Source: an uncultured Ruminobacter sp. (lineage in GTDB: Bacteria > Pseudomonadota > Gammaproteobacteria > Enterobacterales > Succinivibrionaceae). From it: a stretch of 16,800 nucleotides of DNA. Numbering within the stretch: position 1 is the stretch's first letter; every line of letters starts with the position of its first letter. Shown one piece after another: positions 1 to 6,667 of this stretch. The translations under genes were made by a program, and so were the position numbers. Where the stretch lies: NCBI GenBank assembly GCA_900767005.1, contig CAAFXL010000424.1, forward strand, positions 1 through 16,800. Reading direction: 5' to 3'. The notes under the pieces were generated by a model. That model saw nothing but the letters and a program-made list of their open reading frames with translations. It made no database searches and was not told the DNA's origin.

Positions 1-15
1 ACGCTCTTCCGATCT
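1..15. other. Sequencing adapter remnant at the contig end
   Basis: The first 15 bases, ACGCTCTTCCGATCT, match the 3' end of the standard Illumina TruSeq-type adapter. Recognisable MnmG coding sequence (KTVVLCNGTFLNG) begins directly after it at position 16. The 15 bases are in frame with mnmG, but their translation (TLFRS) does not resemble the conserved MnmG sequence expected there. They are best read as untrimmed adapter and not genome. Confidence 0.93.
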
Positions 16-1464
16 AAAACTGTAGTTCTATGTAATGGAACATTTTTAAATGGTTTAATTCATATTGGATTAGAACACTATAGTGGTGGTCGTGCTGGTG
101 ATGAAGCATCAATTTTATTAGCTCAAAAACTTCATTCTTTACCTTTAAGAATGGGACGACTAAAAACTGGTACTCCGTGTAGAATAGATAAAAGAACTAT
201 AAATTTTGATAAATTACAAAAACAAGAACCAGATCCAGTATTACCAGTTTTTTCATTCTTAGGTAATGTTAATGAACACCCTCAACAAGTATGTTGTCAT
301 ATTGCTCATACTAATGAAAGAACTCATGATATTATTAGAAAAAATTTAGATAGAAGTCCATTATATTCTGGCGTAATTCATAGTGTAGGTCCAAGATATT
401 GCCCTTCAATTGAAGATAAAATTATGAGATATCCAGATAAGAATTCTCATCAAATTTTTATCGAACCAGAAAGCTTATATACAAACGAAATTTATCCAAA
501 CGGTATTTCTACAAGTCTTCCTTTTGATGTTCAAGTAGATATTGTTAGATCAATGGAAGGATTTGAAAACGCAATATTAATGCGTCCTGCTTATGCAATT
601 GAATACGACTTTTTTGATCCAAGAGATCTAAAGTCAAATATGGAAAATAAATATATAGAAAATTTATTTTTTGCTGGACAAATCAATGGTACAACAGGAT
701 ATGAAGAAGCTGCAGCCCAAGGTATTTTAGCAGGTATTAATGCAGGTTTAAGAGCTCAAGAAAAAGAAGGTTGGTCACCAAGAAGAGATCAAGCTTATAT
801 CGGTGTTTTAATGGACGATCTATGTACATTAGGTACCAATGAACCCTATAGAATGTTTACCAGTAGAGCAGAATACAGATTGCAATTAAGAGAAGATAAT
901 GCTGATATCAGATTAACTCCAATAGGTAGAAAACTTGGTATTGTTGACGATGAAAGATGGGCATTTTTTGAAAATAAATTAGAACAAATTGAATTAGAAA
1001 AACAAAGACTAAATAATTATTGGGTAGGTCCTGGTAATGCTATTGCTAATAAATTAAATAAAGTTATTAATTCCCCTATTAATAAAGAACAAACTTTATT
1101 AGAAATACTACGTCGACCTGAAATGACCTTTAATAAATTAATGGAAACTTCAGAATTACAACCTATTGCAACTAATGAACAAGCTGCTCAACAAGTTGAA
1201 ATTCAAGTAAAATACCAAGGTTATATTGATCATCAAAAAGATGACATCGACAAGCAATTAAAGAATGAAAATACTTATTTACCTTTAAATTTTGATTATA
1301 ATAATATTCCTGGTTTATCAAAAGAAGTTGTATTTAAGTTAAATGATTTTAAACCTGAAACAATCGGTAAAGCTTCTAGAATTTCTGGTATTACTCCAGC
1401 AGCAATATCGATTTTATTAATTCATTTAAAGAAATTAGGTTTACTAGGAATTAAGGATGAATAA
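16..1464 (+). CDS. mnmG: tRNA uridine-5-carboxymethylaminomethyl(34) modification enzyme MnmG (GidA), 5'-truncated
   Basis: This is the C-terminal 482 residues of MnmG, the FAD-dependent partner of MnmE that installs the (carboxymethyl)aminomethyl group on wobble U34 of certain tRNAs. Family hallmarks visible are NGTFLNG and YSGGRAGD near the left edge, MGRLKTGTPCRID, NLDRSPLY, VGPRYCPSIEDK, EIYPNGISTSLP, FFAGQINGTTGYEEAAAQG, EPYRMFTSRAEYRLQLRED and the C-terminal helical domain ending RISGITPAAISILLIHLKK. E. coli MnmG has 629 residues, so about 147 N-terminal residues, including the Rossmann FAD-binding glycine motif, lie outside the window. An internal ATG at 151 opens a long ORF but is not the start, because conserved MnmG sequence runs upstream of it to position 16. 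The stop overlaps the rsmG start by 8 bp, indicating translational coupling. In many Gammaproteobacteria mnmG lies beside the replication origin, which would then be upstream of this contig edge. Confidence 0.97.
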   Translation, partial: KTVVLCNGTFLNGLIHIGLEHYSGGRAGDEASILLAQKLHSLPLRMGRLKTGTPCRIDKRTINFDKLQKQEPDPVLPVFSFLGNVNEHPQQVCCHIAHTNERTHDIIRKNLDRSPLYSGVIHSVGPRYCPSIEDKIMRYPDKNSHQIFIEPESLYTNEIYPNGISTSLPFDVQVDIVRSMEGFENAILMRPAYAIEYDFFDPRDLKSNMENKYIENLFFAGQINGTTGYEEAAAQGILAGINAGLRAQEKEGWSPRRDQAYIGVLMDDLCTLGTNEPYRMFTSRAEYRLQLREDNADIRLTPIGRKLGIVDDERWAFFENKLEQIELEKQRLNNYWVGPGNAIANKLNKVINSPINKEQTLLEILRRPEMTFNKLMETSELQPIATNEQAAQQVEIQVKYQGYIDHQKDDIDKQLKNENTYLPLNFDYNNIPGLSKEVVFKLNDFKPETIGKASRISGITPAAISILLIHLKKLGLLGIKDE

Positions 1465-2083
1465 TCTAGAAATAACTTTAAATAATGAATTAAAAAAATT
1501 AAAGATTAATTTGGAAAATAACCAAATTAATCTTTTAATCAAATTTATTGAATTAATCTATAAATGGAATAAAACTTATAATTTAACATCTATTCAATCA
1601 AAAGAAGAAATGTTATATAAACATATAATTGATTCAATAGTTATTTCTAATTATTTAAATGGTGAAAATTTTATTGATGTTGGTACTGGACCTGGTTTAC
1701 CAGGTATACCTTTAGCTATAATAAACCCTAGAAAAAATTTTTATTTATTAGATAGTCTTACTAAAAGAATAAATTTTATAAGACAAGTCAAAAGAGAATT
1801 AAATTTAACAAATATTCACCCTATTTTAAGTAGATGTGAGGAATATAATAAAGAAGTAAATTTTGATGGTATTTTATCTCGAGCTTTTGCATCTTTAAAA
1901 GATATGATAAATATTAGCCAAAATTTAGCTTCTGAGAATACAGTTTTTTATGCTTTAAAAGGGCAACTAATAAAAAACGAAATAGCTGAAATACCTCAAC
2001 AATATAAGATTTCTGATATAATAAACTTAGATGTTCCAGCACAATTAGGTACTAGACATTTAATAAAAGTAGTAAAGGGATAA
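1457..2083 (+). CDS. rsmG: 16S rRNA (guanine(527)-N(7))-methyltransferase RsmG (GidB)
   Basis: This is a 208-residue protein, close to E. coli RsmG (207). It uses S-adenosylmethionine to methylate N7 of G527 in 16S rRNA; in other bacteria loss of the enzyme gives low-level streptomycin resistance. The SAM-binding glycine loop VGTGPGLPGIPLA lies at about residues 75-87, preceded by WNKTYNLTSI and followed by the conserved LLDSLTKRINFI and SRAFASLKDM segments. The ATG overlaps the last codons of mnmG. An AGGA at 1446-1449, 7 nt upstream, is a reasonable ribosome-binding site. The mnmG-rsmG pair is conserved across bacteria, and parA follows 7 bp after its stop, so mnmG-rsmG-parA-parB probably form one operon. 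Confidence 0.96.
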   Translation: MNNLEITLNNELKKLKINLENNQINLLIKFIELIYKWNKTYNLTSIQSKEEMLYKHIIDSIVISNYLNGENFIDVGTGPGLPGIPLAIINPRKNFYLLDSLTKRINFIRQVKRELNLTNIHPILSRCEEYNKEVNFDGILSRAFASLKDMINISQNLASENTVFYALKGQLIKNEIAEIPQQYKISDIINLDVPAQLGTRHLIKVVKG

Positions 2084-2090
2084 AAACAAA

Positions 2091-2855
2091 GTGGGCAAAA
2101 TTATTGCATTATCTAATCAAAAAGGTGGTGTAGGAAAGACTACAACCTGTATAAATTTAGCAGCTTCTTTAGCAACGCAAAAAAAAATATTGGTTATAGA
2201 CATGGATCCTCAAGGTAATGCAACCATGGCTAGTGGAATTGATAAATATGCACTTGATAAAAGTGTTTATGATATTTTAGTTGATTCTTGCCCACCTGAA
2301 TCTGTTATTCTTCATAGCACTTCAGGCAATTATGACCTTATACCTGGAAATTCAGATCTAACTGCCGCAGAAGTTAGACTAATGGAATATTTAGCAAGAG
2401 AAAGTAGATTAAAAAATGCCTTAGATAAAATTAAAGATAATTATGACTTTATTTTTATCGATTGTCCTCCTGCTTTAAATTTATTAACTGTTAATGCTTT
2501 ATGTGCTGCAGATTCAGTAATTATTCCAATGCAATGTGAATATTTTGCTCTAGAAGGAATTGCTGATTTAATAGATACTATTCAACAAATTTCTACTAAT
2601 ATTAATACTAAATTAAAAATTGAAGGAATACTAAGAACAATGTTTGATAATCGAGCTCGATTGGCAAATGATGTTTCTGAACAATTAAAACTTCATTTTA
2701 AAGATAAAGTTTATAAGACTATTATTCCAAGGAATATAAGACTTGCTGAATCACCAAGCTATGGAAAACCAATATTATATTATGATAAATCATCTCTTGG
2801 CGCTCGTGCTTATTTAGCTTTAGCTGGTGAAATTTTAAGAAAAGAAAATAATTAA
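2091..2855 (+). CDS. parA: Chromosome-partitioning ATPase ParA (Soj)
   Basis: This is a 254-residue ParA/MinD-family ATPase that binds DNA non-specifically in its ATP form and, with ParB-parS complexes, segregates the replicated origin region. The deviant Walker A motif KGGVGKTT is at residues 11-18, with both signature lysines (K11, K16). The switch region DMDPQGNATMASG follows, and the Walker B type strand FIFIDCPPALN is mid-protein. The length is that of chromosomal Soj-type ParA, without the N-terminal helix-turn-helix of many plasmid ParAs. The start is a GTG at 2091 with an AAGGGA ribosome-binding site at 2075-2080. It sits between rsmG and parB, as expected for the chromosomal locus. 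Enterobacterales usually lack this pair, which argues against that order as the host. Confidence 0.95.
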   Translation: MGKIIALSNQKGGVGKTTTCINLAASLATQKKILVIDMDPQGNATMASGIDKYALDKSVYDILVDSCPPESVILHSTSGNYDLIPGNSDLTAAEVRLMEYLARESRLKNALDKIKDNYDFIFIDCPPALNLLTVNALCAADSVIIPMQCEYFALEGIADLIDTIQQISTNINTKLKIEGILRTMFDNRARLANDVSEQLKLHFKDKVYKTIIPRNIRLAESPSYGKPILYYDKSSLGARAYLALAGEILRKENN

Positions 2856-2875
2856 CAATTGGATTTATTATAAAT

Positions 2876-3748
2876 ATGGCAGGACTAGGAAAAGGTTTAG
2901 GAGCTTTATTATCCAATAACCTACAAAATATAGAAAAAAATAATCAAAATGAAAATTTTGAAAATGATAATTCTAATTCTATAAAATTCATAGATATCAA
3001 TAATTTACAAAGAGGTCAATATCAACCTCGAAATGAAATTGATTTAGAATCTGTTTCTGGTTTAGCTGAATCTATTGCTTCTCAAGGTATTATTGAACCT
3101 ATTATTGTTCGTCGTATAGGCAATGATATTTATGAAATCGTTGCTGGAGAACGTCGCTGGAAAGCCGCTCAAAAAGTAGGATTAAAAGAAATACCTTGTA
3201 TCATTAAAGAAATTTCAGATGATGATGCAATGGTAATTGCATTACTTGAAAATATTCAAAGAGAAGACTTAAATGTAATTGAAGAAGCTCAAGCACTTCA
3301 ATTACTTATTAATAAACTTTCAATTACTCATGAAGAACTAGCCAAAAAAATTGGTAAATCACGCTCTAGTATAACTAATTTAATTCGCTTAAATGAATTA
3401 GACAACGATGTAAAAGAATTTTTACGTCGTGGCGATTTAGAAATGGGACATGCTAGATCTTTATTAAGTTTACCTAAAGAACAACAATCTAAAGTAGCTC
3501 TTATTATAATTCAAAAAGGTCTAACTGTTAGGGAAACTGAACAACTAGTATCTAAATTATTAAAACCTAATAATCCAAAAACTAAAGAAGTTCCTGAAGA
3601 AGTAAGAAATTTTAACGAATATTTAAAAAATAAATTTGGCGGACTAAATTTCAAATATACTAATAATGGAAAAAATAAAGGAAAATTAGTTTTAAATTTT
3701 AATAATGAAGATGAATTAAATCGCATAAAACAACTTTTAAATATTTAA
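2876..3748 (+). CDS. parB: Chromosome-partitioning protein ParB (Spo0J)
   Basis: This is a 290-residue CTP-dependent DNA clamp that loads at parS and stimulates ParA. The N-terminus MAGLGKGLGALL is the typical ParA-interacting motif. A poorly conserved Asn-rich linker follows (about residues 15-35). The CTP-binding core has GERRWKAAQKVGL (residues 91-103) and ENIQRED (125-131). A helix-turn-helix, THEELAKKIGKSRSSITNLI, spans about 151-170. The dimerisation segment LTVRETEQLVSKLL and the C-terminal clamp domain complete it. The ATG has only a weak ribosome-binding site (TTGGA at 2859-2863). It lies 20 bp after parA. I saw no good full parS site anywhere in the window. Confidence 0.95.
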   Translation: MAGLGKGLGALLSNNLQNIEKNNQNENFENDNSNSIKFIDINNLQRGQYQPRNEIDLESVSGLAESIASQGIIEPIIVRRIGNDIYEIVAGERRWKAAQKVGLKEIPCIIKEISDDDAMVIALLENIQREDLNVIEEAQALQLLINKLSITHEELAKKIGKSRSSITNLIRLNELDNDVKEFLRRGDLEMGHARSLLSLPKEQQSKVALIIIQKGLTVRETEQLVSKLLKPNNPKTKEVPEEVRNFNEYLKNKFGGLNFKYTNNGKNKGKLVLNFNNEDELNRIKQLLNI

Positions 3749-3764
3749 AATTACATCGTTTTCA

Positions 3765-3788
3765 TTAGTACTATCAAAAAAGTACTAA
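3765..3788 (+). terminator. Hairpin after parB, possible weak terminator
   Basis: A perfect 8-bp inverted repeat, TTAGTACT / AGTACTAA, with an 8-nt loop lies 17 bp after the parB stop. The sequence after it is only moderately T-rich (CAATTTTAAAG), so it would be a weak or attenuating terminator of the mnmG-parB transcript. It could also be an mRNA 3'-end stabiliser or an operator. Confidence 0.4.
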
Positions 3789-3793
3789 CAATT

Positions 3794-3859
3794 TTAAAGT
3801 AATTGTTTAATTTCACATAATTCACGTTTGATTTTTTTCCCTCTTTGCATTAAAGTAAT
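3794..3859. repeat. Short direct repeats upstream of the atp operon
   Basis: The 10-mer TTAAAGTAAT occurs at 3794-3803 and again at 3850-3859. Each copy is followed by GTTTAAT and CAC elements (GTTTAAT at 3805-3811 and 3874-3880). The second copy lies just upstream of the candidate -35 element. In AT-rich DNA such repeats can arise by chance, so a regulatory role is conjecture. Confidence 0.3.
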
Positions 3860-3860
3860 G

Positions 3861-3890
3861 TTGTGTGATTTTTGTTTAATCACTTATAAA
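3861..3890 (+). promoter_or_regulatory. Candidate sigma-70 promoter of the atp operon
   Basis: TTGTGT (3861-3866) and TATAAA (3885-3890) are separated by 18 bp and would start transcription near 3896, just upstream of atpI. The spacer contains an inverted repeat GTGATT/AATCAC (3865-3870 and 3878-3883) that could form an operator. The assignment rests on consensus similarity and position only. Confidence 0.4.
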
Positions 3891-3908
3891 GGGAATCATT
3901 AGATAGGT

Positions 3909-4328
3909 ATGACGACAAATCAGGATAAAATTTTTAATGGTAAAAAAATAGCATTAATTATCTTATCCATACAAACTGGTGTTGTTATACTTTTATCATT
4001 GTTTTTTTTCATATTAGAAAAATATTTTTTAAGTACTAATTTTTCCTCTTTAGCTTCTTTCTCGGCTTTAGTCGGTGGCTTAGTATATTTGATACCTTTT
4101 AGTGTTTATACAATTTTTGCTATTTGCAAAAAAACAAAATCTAATTTTGCAGGACTTGTTTTATTAGATTTTTTTATAGCTTTTTTTTTGAAATTTGTTT
4201 TATTAATAGTGTTATTTATAGTGGTGTTTAAATTTCTTCCAACAATACACTTTATAGTTTTACTATCTTTTGGAATTTTATTTATAACGCAATTTATTTC
4301 TTTTTTACTGTTAAATAACCACTATTAG
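3909..4328 (+). CDS. atpI: ATP synthase subunit I (AtpI)
   Basis: This is a small 139-residue hydrophobic protein at the head of the atp operon. Four membrane-spanning segments are apparent, at about residues 13-37, 47-68, 79-108 and 112-135, after a short polar N-terminus (MTTNQDKIFNGKK). AtpI is not part of the mature enzyme. In studied bacteria it assists assembly of the c-ring or a neighbouring cation-handling function. Sequence conservation in the family is weak, so the name rests on size, topology and position directly before atpB. The start is constrained by an in-frame TAG at 3900-3902. The ribosome-binding site is poor (AAGGGA at 3889-3894, 14 nt away), consistent with low expression. 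Confidence 0.8.
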   Translation: MTTNQDKIFNGKKIALIILSIQTGVVILLSLFFFILEKYFLSTNFSSLASFSALVGGLVYLIPFSVYTIFAICKKTKSNFAGLVLLDFFIAFFLKFVLLIVLFIVVFKFLPTIHFIVLLSFGILFITQFISFLLLNNHY

Positions 4329-4342
4329 AAAAGGTGGATTGT

Positions 4343-5344
4343 ATGAGCGAGAATATGGATACACAAAAAACAGAAAGTGAATCCCAAGAGTATATTCAGC
4401 ATCATTTACACTTTTTACAAGTTGACGTAACTAATGGTCAAATATTAAATAGTAAAAATGTGTCAAGTGTTATTGATTATAATCAATGTTTACATAGCTC
4501 CAATCAGGAGGAATGTCTTAAAAAGTTTGATGCTAAACCTTGTATGATTACTGATCTAGGTCAAGGTAAATGTGTATCAATCCCAAGTAATGAAACTTCT
4601 CCTTTAGTTAATACCAAGGTATTAAATCTCGATTCTTCACTAATATCTATATTTCTAGGCTTACTTTTTGTATTTACATTTGGAATTATGGTTAGAAAAA
4701 TTGCCAAATATAAAAAAGATCAAGTGCCTTCTAAATTTGTTTGTGCGTTAGAAATGATTATTCAATTTATTAATAGTAATGTTGAAAGCATTTTTAATGT
4801 AAAAAATAAATTAATTGCCCCTCTTGCAATGACTGTGTTTGTGTGGATATTTTTAATGAATCTTATGGATTTAATTCCTGTAGATTTACTTCCTAACATT
4901 TGTCAGTTTTTAGGTATACCTCATTTAAGAGTTGTTCCTTCTGCTGACGTTAATGTAACTATGGGAATGTCAATAACAATATTTGTTCTAATCATCATCT
5001 ATACCATAATGTACAAGGGTGTAAAAGGTTTAGTAAAAGATTATACGATGCATCCTTTTAACACTGTATATTTAATACCTGTAAATTTATTACTTGAAGG
5101 TGTTTCTTTAATTTCTAAACCAATTTCTCTAGGTCTACGACTTTTTGGAAATATGTATGCTGGTGAAATGGTATTTATACTATTAACCTTATTATTTGGT
5201 GTAAATTATTTTGCAGGTATTGCAGGTGGTGTAATGAATCTTGTATGGGCATTATTCCACATTTTGATTATTTTTTTACAAGCTTTTATTTTCATGGTTC
5301 TTACTATTGTTTATTTAGCAATGGCAAGTTCTCAAGAAGATTAA
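4343..5344 (+). CDS. atpB: F1Fo ATP synthase subunit a (AtpB) with cysteine-containing N-terminal insertion
   Basis: Subunit a forms the two proton half-channels of Fo against the c-ring. ATG 4343 is chosen because AAGGTGG (4331-4337) is a good ribosome-binding site for it and the product begins MSENM like E. coli MASENM. A longer reading from GTG 4334 would start inside that site. The 333-residue product has the core segments LIAPLAMTVFVWIFLMN, VVPSADVNVT, the essential arginine in SLGLRLFGNMYAGE (R266) and LQAFIFMVLTIVYLAMAS. It is about 60 residues longer than the 271-residue E. coli protein. Most of the excess is an insertion of about 47 residues between HHLHFLQVDV and the first transmembrane helix (LISIFLGLLFVFTFG), with Cys49, 58, 67 and 77. 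That segment lies in the periplasm in E. coli. Another few residues are added before the last helices. Confidence 0.96.
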   Translation: MSENMDTQKTESESQEYIQHHLHFLQVDVTNGQILNSKNVSSVIDYNQCLHSSNQEECLKKFDAKPCMITDLGQGKCVSIPSNETSPLVNTKVLNLDSSLISIFLGLLFVFTFGIMVRKIAKYKKDQVPSKFVCALEMIIQFINSNVESIFNVKNKLIAPLAMTVFVWIFLMNLMDLIPVDLLPNICQFLGIPHLRVVPSADVNVTMGMSITIFVLIIIYTIMYKGVKGLVKDYTMHPFNTVYLIPVNLLLEGVSLISKPISLGLRLFGNMYAGEMVFILLTLLFGVNYFAGIAGGVMNLVWALFHILIIFLQAFIFMVLTIVYLAMASSQED

Positions 5345-5362
5345 TTTATATGGAGTTTTAAC

Positions 5363-5599
5363 ATGGATATTTCTATTCTATTTCTTGCTGCTGGTTTAAT
5401 GATGGGCTTAGCTGCTATCGGTGCTGCAATTGGTATTGGTATTTTAGGTGGTAAGTTCCTAGAAGGTGCTGCTAGACAGCCTGATTTACTTCCTATTTTA
5501 AGAACTCAGTTTTTTATCGTTATGGGTCTAGTAGATGCTGTGCCAATGATTGCAGTTGGTTTAGGTATGTATGTAATGTTTGCTGTAGCAAATAGTTAA
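5363..5599 (+). CDS. atpE: F1Fo ATP synthase subunit c (AtpE)
   Basis: This is a 78-residue proteolipid, two transmembrane helices joined by the polar loop ARQPD, forming the rotating c-ring. It is almost identical to E. coli subunit c (79 residues): GLAAIGAAIGIGILGGKF, EGAARQPDLLPILRTQF and FIVMGLVDAVPMIAVGLG. The proton-carrying aspartate is D58 (D61 in E. coli). The Gln and Glu-Ser/Thr ligands of Na+-coupled rings are absent, so proton coupling is inferred. GGAG at 5352-5355 gives a good ribosome-binding site. It lies 18 bp after atpB. Confidence 0.98.
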   Translation: MDISILFLAAGLMMGLAAIGAAIGIGILGGKFLEGAARQPDLLPILRTQFFIVMGLVDAVPMIAVGLGMYVMFAVANS

Positions 5600-5641
5600 A
5601 ACTAAGAATTTATTGTTTTAATTGATCAAAGGAGTTGTATT

Positions 5642-6112
5642 GTGAATTTCAATATAACATTTATTGTTCAAATTATTGCTTTTTTAGTCTTTGTTTTTGT
5701 TTGTATGAAATGGATTTGGCCTCCAATTATGCAGGCTATTGCAGCAAGACAAAAAGATATTGGCGATAGTATTGAAGCTGCTAAAAAAGCTAATCAAGAT
5801 GTAGAAGTTGCTAAATTAAATGCTTCAAAAATTGTTGATGAAGCAAAAAATCAAGCACAAGAAATTGTTGATTCAGCTGAAAAAAGAAAACTTCAGATTG
5901 TCGACGAAGCTACAGAAATTGCTAAAAAAGAAAAAGAACGCTTACTTAAGAATGCTGAAGCTGAAGTTTTAGCAGAGAAAAACAAAGCAAAAGAAGAGTT
6001 ACGAAAGGAAATTTCTTCTTTAGCAGTACAAGGTGCTGAAAAAATTATATCTAAAACTCTAGATAAAAAGACTTCTCAATCTCTTGTTGATGAAGCTATC
6101 GATAGATTATAA
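5642..6112 (+). CDS. atpF: F1Fo ATP synthase subunit b (AtpF)
   Basis: This peripheral-stalk subunit has 156 residues, the same length as in E. coli. An N-terminal membrane anchor (about residues 5-25) leads into MKWIWPPIMQAIAARQKDI, followed by a long charged, alanine-rich coiled coil of the stator. The GTG start at 5642 is supported by a strong AAAGGAG at 5628-5634 (7-nt spacer) and by alignment of MNFNITFIVQ with E. coli MNLNATILGQ. The 42-bp gap after atpE is the longest within the operon. No hairpin stands out in it. Confidence 0.96.
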   Translation: MNFNITFIVQIIAFLVFVFVCMKWIWPPIMQAIAARQKDIGDSIEAAKKANQDVEVAKLNASKIVDEAKNQAQEIVDSAEKRKLQIVDEATEIAKKEKERLLKNAEAEVLAEKNKAKEELRKEISSLAVQGAEKIISKTLDKKTSQSLVDEAIDRL

Positions 6113-6123
6113 GGAGTTTAAAT

Positions 6124-6654
6124 ATGGTCGATAATGAAACAATAGCAAGACCATACGCTAGAGCAGCATTTGAATTTGCTTTTGAAAATAATAGTGTTAC
6201 AAAGTGGTCTGATTTTTTAGAAGCTTTAGTATACGCTGTTGAAAATTCAAATATTGTAAATTCTGCTAATGTATTGCCTTATAATCAAGTTGTTGAAATT
6301 CTTTCAAATATTTTAAAAGATTTTTATGACAATAATTGCTTAAACTTTTTAAAAATTTTAGTAGAAAATCAACGCTTAACTTTCTCAAAAGAAATTAGAA
6401 GTGAATTTTTATCTTTAGTTGAAAATTCTAATAATTTAAAACGAGCTTTAGTTTGTTCTGCTTCAGAATTATCTGCTGATGATTTATCTAGAATTAAGAC
6501 AAAACTAAAAAGTAAGTATCATTGCGAAATTGTTTTAGATACTAAAGTTGATGCATCTTTAATCGGTGGCCTAATTGTAAAAGTAGGTGATGAAGTTATC
6601 GATGCAAGCGTACGTACTAGATTAGACAAATTGTCTAATGTATTACAATCATAA
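6124..6654 (+). CDS. atpH: F1Fo ATP synthase subunit delta (AtpH)
   Basis: This stator subunit has 176 residues (E. coli 177) and joins subunit b to the top of the alpha3beta3 hexamer. The N-terminal helical domain begins TIARPYARAAFEFAFE, a standard delta/OSCP start. The C-terminal part contains the conserved LIGGLIVKVGDEVIDASVRTRL segment. AAGGAG lies immediately upstream (6111-6116). The last codons contain a perfect 19-bp palindrome (6621-6639) just before the atpA ribosome-binding site. Confidence 0.95.
   Translation: MVDNETIARPYARAAFEFAFENNSVTKWSDFLEALVYAVENSNIVNSANVLPYNQVVEILSNILKDFYDNNCLNFLKILVENQRLTFSKEIRSEFLSLVENSNNLKRALVCSASELSADDLSRIKTKLKSKYHCEIVLDTKVDASLIGGLIVKVGDEVIDASVRTRLDKLSNVLQS
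6621..6639. repeat. Perfect 19-bp palindrome at the atpH-atpA junction
   Basis: ATTAGACAA (6621-6629) and TTGTCTAAT (6631-6639) are exact reverse complements around a single A. In RNA this would fold as an 8-bp stem with a 3-nt AAT loop. It is inside atpH codons for LDKLSN and ends 16 nt before the atpA ribosome-binding site (AAGGA, 6656-6660). It might influence atpA translation or mRNA processing, or be a codon-choice accident. Confidence 0.6.
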
Positions 6655-6667
6655 CAAGGAATTTTAT

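Noticed and set aside
151..153. ATG at 151 as the start of mnmG
   Set aside because: Conserved MnmG sequence continues in frame upstream to position 16; the gene is truncated by the contig end.
3864..3884. TGTGATTTTTGTTTAATCACT as a CRP site
   Set aside because: The half-sites TGTGA and TCAC are separated by 11 bases instead of 6, so it does not fit CRP geometry.
3963..3971. TTATCCATA (and TGTGGATAT at 4842-4850) as DnaA boxes
   Set aside because: Each has one mismatch, they are isolated, and they lie inside atpI and atpB coding sequence with no cluster or AT-rich unwinding region.
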